A DNA stretch of 64,000 bases, taken from Bacillota bacterium (GTDB lineage: Bacteria; Bacillota; Clostridia; Lachnospirales; Anaerotignaceae). Positions 34,653 to 42,348 of this stretch are shown here, in pieces. The position numbers and the translations under genes are program-made. Location: NCBI GenBank assembly GCA_019422105.1, contig JAHZDZ010000006.1, positions 124,001 through 188,000 on the forward strand, read 5' to 3'. Every line of letters starts with the position of its first letter. Positions within the stretch are counted from its first letter, which is position 1. The notes below the pieces were generated by a model. The model was not told where the DNA came from and ran no database searches. It was given only the letters and a program-made list of their open reading frames with translations.

Positions 34653-35236
34653 GTCTTATTATTCTCATCACTCTGGCAGCAGGGGTGGCGGCAGGATTTT
34701 TTATGCCGGAAGGTATGGCACTGACACTGGATAAAGTTTCTGCAGTCATGCTGGTACTGTTGATTTTTTCGGTTGGCATAGATATTGGATTGAACAAGGA
34801 TGTTTTTGAAAAAATTAAAAAAATGGGTCTGCGCACACTGCTGGTGCCGCTGGGAATTGTAATAGGAACATTGTCAGCAGGCGCTTTGGTTTCTCTTTTT
34901 ATAGCAGAGCCGTTAAAGGAATGTCTGGCTATTTCCTCGGGCTTTGGATGGTACAGCCTTTCCGGTATTTTGCTGACGGATGCGGGCAACCCGACAGGCG
35001 GTACAATTTCTTTTTTGGCAAATGTATTCAGGGAAATGATTACCTTTGCAACGGTGCCTTTTATTGCAAAGCACTTAAACTATTACAGTGCCATTGCGCC
35101 GGCGGGGGCCACCTCGATGGACACTACTCTGGCTGTAATTTCGCGGAGTACCAACAGTAAAATCGCAGTAGTTGCTTTTATCAGCGGCATTACCCTGACG
35201 ATGATTGTCCCGATTTTGGTTCCTGTCTTTCTGTAG
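34649..35236 (+). CDS. lysO: LysO-type lysine exporter, C-terminal half
   Basis: A 195-residue membrane protein corresponding to the C-terminal DUF340 half of LysO. VLLIFSVGIDIGLNKDVF (about residues 31-48) echoes the motif of the other half, and SSGFGWYSLSGILLTD with NPTGGTISFLANVFREM forms the conserved core with acidic and polar residues likely to bind the cation. Six or so hydrophobic segments. It probably exports L-lysine or thialysine by proton antiport, as known for E. coli LysO; specificity here is inferred. Confidence 0.8.
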   Translation: MSLIILITLAAGVAAGFFMPEGMALTLDKVSAVMLVLLIFSVGIDIGLNKDVFEKIKKMGLRTLLVPLGIVIGTLSAGALVSLFIAEPLKECLAISSGFGWYSLSGILLTDAGNPTGGTISFLANVFREMITFATVPFIAKHLNYYSAIAPAGATSMDTTLAVISRSTNSKIAVVAFISGITLTMIVPILVPVFL

Positions 35237-35776
35237 TTTCATATGATGTCAGACAGCAGAGGCTGCGAGCAGAAAGAAACATCTAAAATTAAACAGAAAA
35301 GGAAGCTCAAATATAGTGTAATATGATGTGTTTTTATACATATGATGTGTTATGATATAAAATCGACGAAAACAGGATTATTTTTTGTAGGGTTTCACAA
35401 TTGAATTTTCAATGGACAGGGTGCATAATAAATAGAAATTAATTGATGTGACAAGGCACTCATAAGGATGAAACCATAGAAATTCACGTTCGCAGTGCTG
35501 TAAACGCACGCTTGTTTACGTGAAAGCAGAGGAACATTAACATCTGGCTTTTTATACGGCAATGTTTTATGAGCAGTGGGCGGAAGTTCTTGAGTTGTCC
35601 GACATTAGGCAATTAAACAGCATGGCAGTTTCTTCAGCAGAGCGCTATAACTGCCTCGCCCTTGTTTTGGTAATTGATGATTGAACAGAGCTTTGTTTGT
35701 ATAATATTTATCCTGTTGTGCCCTTTTATTTCAATGACAGGTAACTATAAAACTAATTAAAATGGGGGAATTCAAA
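35237..35776. other. Long leader/intergenic region of ilvC
   Basis: A 540-bp stretch. No T-box signature is found. A TATAAT at 35700-35705 with a poor -35 could start ilvC. The segment 35450-35525 has nested complementary arms (GGCACT/AGTGC, TTCACG/CGTGAA, GTAAAC/GTTTAC) and might fold as RNA. No protein-coding frame supported. Confidence 0.4.
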
Positions 35777-36772
35777 ATGGTAAAAATGTATTATGACAGC
35801 GATTGTAATTTAGGCTTATTAGATGGTAAAACAATAGCAGTTATCGGTTTCGGAAGCCAGGGACATGCGCATGCGGAAAATCTGAAGGACAGCGGCGTAA
35901 ATGTTGTTGTAGGCTTAAGACCTGGTTCCAAGCATGAACAAAAGGCAAAGGACGCCGGCCTTACAGTTATGGGAATTGAGGAAGCAGCTGAGGCGGGAGA
36001 TTTTGTTATGATGCTGGTGCCGGATGAATTGGCAGCTGACATTTACAAAAAACAAATTGCGCCTCATTTAAAAGAGGGCAATGTTTTGATGTTCGCTCAT
36101 GGCTTCAATATTCTTTACAAACAGGTTACTCCTCCCGCGGGTGTTGACTGTATCATGGTGGCGCCTAAGGGACCAGGCCATGTTGTAAGAACCATGTTTG
36201 CAGACGGAAAGGGTGTTCCATGCCTTATCGCTGTTGAGCAGGACGCTTCCGGCAAGGCAAAGGAATATGCTTTGGCTTACGCTTCCGGTATCGGTGCAGG
36301 AAGAGCGGGCATTATTGAAACTACCATGAAGGAAGAGACAGAAACAGACCTCTTTGGCGAGCAGTGTGTACTTTGCGGTGGTATTACGGCTTTAATGCAG
36401 GCAGGATTTGAGACTTTGGTTGAGGCGGGATACGCTCCTGAGATGGCATATTTTGAGTGTATCCATGAGATGAAGCTCATTGTAGACCTTATCAACGAGG
36501 GCGGATTTGCCAAGATGCGTTACTCCATCAGCGATACAGCGGAGTATGGCGATTACGAGACAGGCAAGAGGTTAATTACAGAGGATACGAAGAAAGAAAT
36601 GAGAAAGGTATTGACAGAGATTCAGGACGGTACCTTTGCAGGTAAATGGATTACAGAAAATAAGGCAGGCGGCAGGGCTCACTTCCTGGCTTGCAGAAGA
36701 AGAGGGGCTGAACATCAGCTCGAGGTAGTAGGAGCTCAGCTTCGTAAAATGATGAGCTGGCTGAAGAAGTAA
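35777..36772 (+). CDS. ilvC: Ketol-acid reductoisomerase
   Basis: A 331-residue class I enzyme of branched-chain amino acid synthesis; it converts acetolactate to 2,3-dihydroxy-isovalerate with NAD(P)H and Mg2+. The Rossmann motif GFGSQGHAHA (about residues 24-33), HGFN and MVAPKGPGHVVR (about 107 and 125-136), ETDLFGEQCVLCGG (about 191-204) with metal-binding Asp/Glu, and EMAYFECIHE (about 223-232) are all present. The start at 35777 is favoured because GGGGGA lies upstream, whereas an ATG at 35762 overlaps it. It is isolated from other ilv genes and followed by two terminator hairpins. Confidence 0.96.
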   Translation: MVKMYYDSDCNLGLLDGKTIAVIGFGSQGHAHAENLKDSGVNVVVGLRPGSKHEQKAKDAGLTVMGIEEAAEAGDFVMMLVPDELAADIYKKQIAPHLKEGNVLMFAHGFNILYKQVTPPAGVDCIMVAPKGPGHVVRTMFADGKGVPCLIAVEQDASGKAKEYALAYASGIGAGRAGIIETTMKEETETDLFGEQCVLCGGITALMQAGFETLVEAGYAPEMAYFECIHEMKLIVDLINEGGFAKMRYSISDTAEYGDYETGKRLITEDTKKEMRKVLTEIQDGTFAGKWITENKAGGRAHFLACRRRGAEHQLEVVGAQLRKMMSWLKK

Positions 36773-36773
36773 G

Positions 36774-37050
36774 AATAGCCGCAGCGTGGCTATTTTAACG
36801 GATTGGATGGTTTTAACCAATTCGTTTCCGAAATATCGTTTTTTATTGCGTGAGTAATAAAAAATAGCCTTTGACGAAGGTCAAGGCTATTTGCTGCCGA
36901 TAGTTCTTCGCAAGGACTATCGGTTTTTTATATGCTGTTTTATTGCAGAGCAATAAATAATAGCCGCAGCGTGGTTATTTTAACGGATTGGATGCTTTGT
37001 GTTCAATCCGTTTTCTTAATATTCTTTTTTATTGCAGAGCAATAATAAAA
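36774..37050. repeat. Repeated hairpin units after ilvC
   Basis: Two related units, about 36774-36861 and 36959-37050, share AATAGCCGCAGCGTGG, TATTTTAACGGATTGGATG and TTTTTTATTGC segments, each followed by a small palindrome. A 16-nt piece of the same unit (ATAGCCGCAGCGTGGC) occurs inverted at 63836-63851. Probably a dispersed intergenic repeat. Confidence 0.7.
36862..36929 (+). terminator. Double terminator between the repeat units
   Basis: Two hairpins in a row: AAATAGCC-TTTGAC/GTCAA-GGCTATTT (36862-36892) and CCGATAGT/ACTATCGG (36897-36923) with a TTTTTT tail. The second is a textbook rho-independent terminator for ilvC. Confidence 0.85.
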
Positions 37051-37251
37051 TATAAATTGAAGCATTGAGTCCATCTGCTTTTTTGGCAAGGCAGCCGGTA
37101 TCTTTGATACCGTCTTTTTTTATGTTGTTTTTACAGAATAAAAAGGTGTGTTTTTGGCAATTTTGTTACATAAATGCGTATTTTTGATACTATACGAATT
37201 ATTTTACCTGATGTATTCTAGTACATGGAAATGAAACAGGGGTGAATAGTA
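36930..37251. other. Intergenic stretch before a small gene
   Basis: It holds the second repeat unit and a third hairpin at 37096-37121 (CGGTATC/GATACCG followed by T7). TACATA/TATTC elements near 37200 may start the following gene. No coding frame. Confidence 0.55.
37096..37121 (+). terminator. Rho-independent terminator
   Basis: CGGTATC-TTT-GATACCG followed by TCTTTTTTT. Confidence 0.75.
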
Positions 37252-37713
37252 ATGAGTTATATGGCGGCGTTTATGATGGATGCCTATCTGAATGAAAAAG
37301 AGGTGCCTACGACACAGTCATTTGATTTTTGGAAGTATATGATGAAAAAGGCTTTGCTGAAATCGGATGAATTTGAAATCCGGTGCAGAGAGGAAGAGGA
37401 TCTGGCAGAGGAAACAGGCTGTTTATTTGCAGATGAGAAGGAAAAAGGAAATACAGGAGAGAAAATTTACCGTGGCAGAGTTTCTGACGCCTTTGCCAAA
37501 GCGGTACTGAATCATTATTTGGATGAAAATGAGGCTTTGATCTGGTTCAGCCTTTTTTTAAAGGAAAAGGGTAAAATCTTGTTTTCCAGCGAGCATTATG
37601 GAACGGAACTCTATTGGTTTGGCGTAAAAAGGGAACAGAAGAAGCAGATAGAGGATCTTAAAAATAAATTCCGGGAAATACTGCGGGTTGATTTTTTTCC
37701 GTCAGTTTTTTGA
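37252..37713 (+). CDS. Hypothetical protein upstream of acpS
   Basis: A 153-residue soluble, mostly helical and acidic protein. No family recognised. RREEEDLAEETG-like acidic stretches (residues 42-60) and FSSEHYGTELYWFGVKREQK near the end are visible. It is transcribed toward acpS, with which it may share a transcript, since only 58 bp separate them. Start near AGGGGTG. A function cannot be assigned. Confidence 0.6.
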   Translation: MSYMAAFMMDAYLNEKEVPTTQSFDFWKYMMKKALLKSDEFEIRCREEEDLAEETGCLFADEKEKGNTGEKIYRGRVSDAFAKAVLNHYLDENEALIWFSLFLKEKGKILFSSEHYGTELYWFGVKREQKKQIEDLKNKFREILRVDFFPSVF

Positions 37714-37771
37714 AAAGGCTGTACCTTATTTTTCTTTCGTGTATAATGAAGGGGAAAGTGTGGTGGGTGAA

Positions 37772-38137
37772 ATGATACTGGGCATTGGCTGTGACAGTAT
37801 AGAGATTGAAAGGATACAAAAAGCTGCTCGGAAGGAAAGTTTTTTGAAAAGATATTTTACGGAAGATGAAATACTGCTTTTTCGCCAAAGAGAAATGCGC
37901 GCGGAAACCATAGCAGGCAATTTTGCAGCAAAGGAAGCCTTTGTGAAAGCCCTCGGAACCGGATTTCGGGGCGTTACAGCAGGTGAAATCAGTGTTTTGA
38001 GAAACGGCAGCGGTACGCCGTTTCTGTTGTATACAGGCGCTGTTATGAGGGAGCGGGGCATTAAGACGGTGCATGTGTCTATCACACATGACAGAAGCTA
38101 TGCTCATGCTTTTGTCATATTGGAGGGAGGTAATTAA
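37772..38137 (+). CDS. acpS: Holo-[acyl-carrier-protein] synthase
   Basis: A 121-residue enzyme that transfers 4'-phosphopantetheine from CoA to acyl carrier protein. GCDSIEIERI at the N-terminus (Asp 8-type metal ligand), the FAAKEAFVKALGTG motif near residue 50 and VHVSITHD near 96 are the family's hallmarks. The start at 37772 gives the usual length; the frame open further upstream overlaps the previous gene. It is followed without gap by nnr. Confidence 0.95.
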   Translation: MILGIGCDSIEIERIQKAARKESFLKRYFTEDEILLFRQREMRAETIAGNFAAKEAFVKALGTGFRGVTAGEISVLRNGSGTPFLLYTGAVMRERGIKTVHVSITHDRSYAHAFVILEGGN

Positions 38138-39679
38138 ATGAAGGTTGCCTTATCGGAGCAGATGCGGCAGTTAGACAGGGAAGCAATGGAATCTGTGGGG
38201 ATACCCGGAATTGCCCTTATGGAAAATGCGGCAAGAGAGGTATCACTTTACTGTTACGAATATCTTTTGGCGCATGGTCTGGAGAATGTCCTTATATTTG
38301 CAGGTAGGGGAAATAACGGAGGCGACGGCCTGGCGGCGGCAAGAAGACTGAAAAATAAAGGCATTAATGTTTTGATTTATTTTATCGGAGATACGGCGGG
38401 ACTGAGCGGAGATGCACTCACTAATTTTAATATTGTAAAAAATATGGGCATCAGTGTGATACAGGATTTCAGCTGTCTGGAGGATACTCTGAGCTGGTGT
38501 GATCTGATTCTTGACGCTATATTTGGAACGGGACTTAAGGGAGTTGTGAAGGGGGAGGCCGTTGAGGTTATTGAGAGGATCAACGTAAGCGGCAAATATG
38601 TTGTCAGCTGTGATATTCCCTCCGGTATTGACGCGGATACGGGAAAGGTTCTTGGATGCGCGGTAAAGGCAGACGCAACTGTTACCTTTGCTCTTCCCAA
38701 AGTGGGGCTTCTGCTCTATCCCGGCAAGGAGTATACAGGGGAAATGAAGGTTGCCGATATTTCCATTCCCTCCTTCCTCTATCAAAGGATAGGGATGAAA
38801 TGCAGCATGCTGACGAAGGAGGAAGCGAAGGCGCTTCTCCCCGGGCGTAAGGAGAGGAGCAATAAAGGTACCTACGGCAGGCTTTTTTGTATGGCAGGCT
38901 CCAAGGAAATGACAGGGGCCAATTATCTGGCCTGCAAAAGCGCATACCGAACAGGAGCGGGGGTTGTCTATTCCTGCAGCGTGCAAAATGTCTTAAATGT
39001 CATACAAACCCTTCTGCCGGAAGCGGTTGGGGTTTCCTTGACAGAAGAGCACGGGCAGGTTCGAAAGGAAAGCTTTGATGATATTGGAGAAAAAATAAAA
39101 GATGCAGCCGCAATTGTTCTGGGCCCTGGGCTTGGCACAGGTGAAAATGTGCAGGATTTTGTCAGGGAGGTTCTGACGAACTGTAAGGTTCCAATGGTGG
39201 TAGATGCAGATGCCATCAATGCCATAGCGCAGAGAAAGGATATCTCAGAGTTTTTTTCACCAAATGTAATACTGACGCCTCATCCCGGTGAGATGAGCAG
39301 GCTGACGGGAAAAAGTGTCAGTCAGATACTGGAGGAAATGGTAGAAACAGCTTCCTCCTATGCGAAAGAAAATCAGGCGATTGTCGTATTAAAGGATGCA
39401 AGAACTGTAATTGCTCATCCTGATGGGAGGGTTTATATCAATACCACAGGATGTGCGGCCATGGCAAAGGGCGGAAGCGGAGATGTCCTTTCCGGTATTA
39501 TAGGAGGGCTTTTGTCACAGGGCGCAGAACCTTTTGACGCGGCGGTTCTGGGTGTCTATCTCCATGGGCTGGCAGGTGAAATAGCAGGAAGAAAGCATGG
39601 CGCATATTCCACCCTGGCAGGAGAAATATGCGACTGTATCAGGGACGCCTTTGATGAGGTCGGCGGCGTCTTGGGATAA
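38138..39679 (+). CDS. nnr: Bifunctional NAD(P)H-hydrate epimerase/ADP-dependent dehydratase
   Basis: A 513-residue repair enzyme with two domains. YjeF_N (about residues 1-215) epimerises damaged NAD(P)HX: IFAGRGNNGGDGLAAAR and SCDIPSGIDADTG are visible. The C-terminal ribokinase-like dehydratase (about 225-505) has AGSKEMTGANYLA, LGPGLGTGE, VDADAIN, LTPHPGEMSRL and the catalytic GGSGDVLSG. The start follows GGAGG directly at the acpS stop, and the pair is conserved together in many Firmicutes. It is cytoplasmic and cofactor-salvaging. Confidence 0.96.
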   Translation: MKVALSEQMRQLDREAMESVGIPGIALMENAAREVSLYCYEYLLAHGLENVLIFAGRGNNGGDGLAAARRLKNKGINVLIYFIGDTAGLSGDALTNFNIVKNMGISVIQDFSCLEDTLSWCDLILDAIFGTGLKGVVKGEAVEVIERINVSGKYVVSCDIPSGIDADTGKVLGCAVKADATVTFALPKVGLLLYPGKEYTGEMKVADISIPSFLYQRIGMKCSMLTKEEAKALLPGRKERSNKGTYGRLFCMAGSKEMTGANYLACKSAYRTGAGVVYSCSVQNVLNVIQTLLPEAVGVSLTEEHGQVRKESFDDIGEKIKDAAAIVLGPGLGTGENVQDFVREVLTNCKVPMVVDADAINAIAQRKDISEFFSPNVILTPHPGEMSRLTGKSVSQILEEMVETASSYAKENQAIVVLKDARTVIAHPDGRVYINTTGCAAMAKGGSGDVLSGIIGGLLSQGAEPFDAAVLGVYLHGLAGEIAGRKHGAYSTLAGEICDCIRDAFDEVGGVLG

Positions 39680-39765
39680 GCGTGCCTTTGAGAGGCGGCA
39701 AATCCTTATCATATTCAACTTGGCCTATCCGTATAATAAATAAAAAAAGGATAGGGTGAGGAATA

Positions 39766-40398
39766 ATGTTAAAAAAAGCCTGTATCATGGTACTTGCAGC
39801 CGTTTTTTCACTGACGCTGGTCTCCTGCAAAAAGGCAGACGAGACCTCTGCAATGGAAAAGATACAAAAAGCATTAAATGAGATGGAAAGCTATCAGTGC
39901 GACGCCGTATTAAAGAGAATCTCAAATAAGGGAGAAAACGAGTATCAGACAAAGCAGTATTATAAAAGTACCGGAGAATATAAGCTGGAGCTTTTGTCGC
40001 CTGAAAATGTCGCCGGAAATTACACGGTTTTTGACGGCAAAACTATCTGCCAGTTTAATCCTAAAATAGGTGGAAAGGTAATGATAGATGTTCCGGAATC
40101 TCAGCAGCGCAACGAGCTGTTTTTAGGTCAGTTTATGAAAAATTACATGCAGTCTGAAGATGTGTCCATAGATGTGGCAAATATGGACGAGGGCAAATGC
40201 ACTGTGCTGGAGGCGGTAATACCCGGCGGAAACAAGTATCTTTCCACAGAAAAGCTTTGGGTGGACAATGAAACACTGAAGCCGGTTCAATTTGTAATAT
40301 ATGATGTGGATAACAATGAAAGGTATGTTATTACTTATGATAATTTTGAGTATAATGTGCCTTTTGATGAAAACTTTTTCAAAATAACACAAGAATGA
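39766..40398 (+). CDS. GerS-like lipoprotein
   Basis: A 210-residue lipoprotein with signal peptide and lipobox LVSC (Cys 21). The rest has the LolA/LolB-like convex-sheet pattern: EMESYQCDAVLKRIS, TVFDGKTICQFNP, VDNETLKPVQFVIYD. Clostridial homologues of this kind include GerS, a lipoprotein required for cortex-specific peptidoglycan modification in spore germination, whose gene is next to alr in C. difficile. Here too alr follows within 20 bp. The family call is based on position and pattern. Confidence 0.75.
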   Translation: MLKKACIMVLAAVFSLTLVSCKKADETSAMEKIQKALNEMESYQCDAVLKRISNKGENEYQTKQYYKSTGEYKLELLSPENVAGNYTVFDGKTICQFNPKIGGKVMIDVPESQQRNELFLGQFMKNYMQSEDVSIDVANMDEGKCTVLEAVIPGGNKYLSTEKLWVDNETLKPVQFVIYDVDNNERYVITYDNFEYNVPFDENFFKITQE

Positions 40399-40416
40399 TT
40401 TGGAGGATGGAAGAAA

Positions 40417-41583
40417 ATGACAAATTACGAAAGAGTTGTTGCTGAAATCGACCTGGATGCTTTTGACTTTAATATTAAAAGCATCAGAAAAAAACTGGAC
40501 AAAAGGGTTAAGATGGTTGGTGTTGTGAAGGCTGACGGTTATGGTCACGGCGCGCTTGAGCTGGCTAAGGTTTTAGAGGAAAACGGTCTGGAATGGTTTG
40601 CGGTATCCAATGTGGATGAGGGCGTGCAGCTGAGAATTCATGGATTTAAAGAGCATATTCTGAATTTGGGCTATGCGCCTAAGGGAAGGTATGAGGATTT
40701 GATTCGCCATGAAATTGACCAGACGGTTTATGACTATGCAGACGCAAAGGCTCTTTCCGATATGGCGGAGTCAATGCAGAAAAAGGCCAGAGTACATATT
40801 AAAATTGATTCCGGTATGGGAAGGCTTGGTTTCAGGCCGGGAGAAGCTTCTATCCAAACCATACTGGAAATTTCAAAGCTTCCGGGGCTTGATGTGACCG
40901 GTATGTTCACCCATCTGGCAAACGCTGATGAGGATGACAAGAGCTTTGCTCTTCTTCAGAAGGAAAGGTTTGTCGAGGTGCAGAAGGAGCTGGAGGAAAG
41001 GGGTTTCCGCCCGCCCTTTATCCATTGCTACAACAGCGCGGCGATTGTGGAATTTGACGACGCATTTTATGATTTGGCCCGCCCGGGTATCATACTGTAT
41101 GGTTTCTATAAGGAAGATATGACGCCTTATAAGGACAAAATTGAGATCAAGCCGGTTATGAGTCTGAAAAGCCATTTAAGCTTCGTAAAAGAGGTGGAAG
41201 CAGGTGTGCCTATCGGGTATGGCTGCACTTATGTGACAGATAAGACAACAAGGGTTGCCACTATCCCCGTAGGATATGCTGACGGTTATTCCCGCTCCAT
41301 GAATAAGGGCGGCAGAGTGCTTGTGAATGGAGAGTACGCGCCTATTATCGGCAGGGTATGCATGGACCAGATGATGGTTGACGTGACCAATATACCAGAG
41401 GCTAAGGAGGACGATGAGGTTGTCTTAATCGGACGCCAGAAAGACAAGGAAATTACAATGTTTGAAGTGGCGCGCATAATTGGCACGATTGTCAATGAGG
41501 TGGTTTGTATGTTTTCAAAAAGAGTGCCCAGAGTGTACCTGAGAGACGGAAAAGTGGTCAATACCATCAACTATATTAAATAA
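40417..41583 (+). CDS. alr: Alanine racemase
   Basis: A 388-residue PLP enzyme that makes D-alanine for peptidoglycan. The PLP lysine is in VVKADGYGHG (about residue 38) and the catalytic Tyr in PIGYGCTYVT (about 266-275). Family segments IDSGMGRLGF and CMDQMMVDV are present, and the length is typical. It follows the GerS-like lipoprotein closely and precedes a mazF-like gene, a typical Firmicutes order except that the antitoxin is missing. Confidence 0.96.
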   Translation: MTNYERVVAEIDLDAFDFNIKSIRKKLDKRVKMVGVVKADGYGHGALELAKVLEENGLEWFAVSNVDEGVQLRIHGFKEHILNLGYAPKGRYEDLIRHEIDQTVYDYADAKALSDMAESMQKKARVHIKIDSGMGRLGFRPGEASIQTILEISKLPGLDVTGMFTHLANADEDDKSFALLQKERFVEVQKELEERGFRPPFIHCYNSAAIVEFDDAFYDLARPGIILYGFYKEDMTPYKDKIEIKPVMSLKSHLSFVKEVEAGVPIGYGCTYVTDKTTRVATIPVGYADGYSRSMNKGGRVLVNGEYAPIIGRVCMDQMMVDVTNIPEAKEDDEVVLIGRQKDKEITMFEVARIIGTIVNEVVCMFSKRVPRVYLRDGKVVNTINYIK

Positions 41584-41761
41584 ACGGCATAAAATAAGCA
41601 CACAAAATCCTTTGTTCATGTATACGCCAGATTATTTATGGGGAATACTAGTAATGTCACAGACAGCGATTAATAGCCTATCTTCCTACATATGAAACTG
41701 AAAAAATACCTGTACAAAAGGCGTGAGGAACTCATTAAAAGCTGTCTGACAATATTCTTAG

Positions 41762-41786
41762 TTTAAACGGGATATGCCCGTTTAAA
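41762..41786. promoter_or_regulatory. Perfect inverted repeat before mazF
   Basis: TTTAAACGGG-ATATG-CCCGTTTAAA, a 10-bp perfect palindrome ending 8 bp before the GGAG site of the mazF-like gene. It may be a repressor operator or an RNA hairpin that limits toxin synthesis. Confidence 0.6.
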
Positions 41787-41808
41787 TGGACAGCGGAGAG
41801 TGAATAAA

Positions 41809-42156
41809 GTGATTGTCAGACGAGGTGATATTTTTTATGCAGATTTAAGCCCCGTTGTGGGCTCAGAACAGGGAGGCGTCAGGCCTGTACTGATACTGCA
41901 AAACGATATTGGTAACAAATATTCCCCAACCGTTATTTGCGCTGCTATTACATCCCAGATTAACAAGGCGAAACTGCCGACACATATTGAAATTGAAGCG
42001 GCGAAATATTCATTGGTCAGAGATTCTGTCGTTCTTTTAGAGCAGATTCGAACCATTGACAAAAAAAGGCTCAGGGAGAAGGTATGCCATCTGGAGGACG
42101 GCATTATGGATAAGGTAAATAAGGCGTTAATTATAAGCCTTAGCCTGCAAAAATAA
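41809..42156 (+). CDS. ndoA: MazF/EndoA-type mRNA interferase, no antitoxin seen
   Basis: A 115-residue RNase of the PemK/MazF family, which cuts mRNA at short sites. VRRGDIFYADLSPVVGSEQGGVRPVLILQND is visible across residues about 2-32, with the catalytic Arg and Gly-rich loop; SPTVICAAITSQ and LLEQIRTIDKKRL follow. All core residues seem kept. The GTG start at 41809 gives the length of B. subtilis NdoA. The gap of 225 bp between alr and this gene has no convincing ndoAI-type antitoxin frame, although a 24-codon frame (MKLKKYLYKRREELIKSCL..., about 41691-41765) might be a remnant. The antitoxin may lie elsewhere. Confidence 0.9.
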   Translation: MIVRRGDIFYADLSPVVGSEQGGVRPVLILQNDIGNKYSPTVICAAITSQINKAKLPTHIEIEAAKYSLVRDSVVLLEQIRTIDKKRLREKVCHLEDGIMDKVNKALIISLSLQK

Positions 42157-42213
42157 GGGCAGACGCTTTCAGACTGTTTGCGAAGACGGCTGTTTTTGGG
42201 AATTAGGATATTT

Positions 42214-42255
42214 AAAAAGGGATGCAAAGACTAAAACGTCTTTGCATCCCTTTTT
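42214..42255. terminator. Bidirectional terminator after mazF
   Basis: An 18-bp arm pair (AAAAAGGGATGCAAAGAC and complement, loop TAAAAC) with A and T tracts. It serves mazF and the convergent symporter gene. Confidence 0.88.
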
Positions 42256-42348
42256 TAAAAAATACAATACGGAACTTTTTATGACTGCACAATAAAATCG
42301 GATTGTCCCAAGCTGCTTAATTTGTGAAAATAGGCGTGGCTGCTGCTT

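Noticed and set aside
35237..35776. T-box riboswitch before ilvC
   Set aside because: The conserved GGTGGNACCGCG-type sequence and specifier-loop pattern are absent.
41584..41800. Antitoxin gene for mazF
   Set aside because: Only frames of about 11 and 24 codons are present, with no ribbon-helix-helix pattern; left as an apparent absence.
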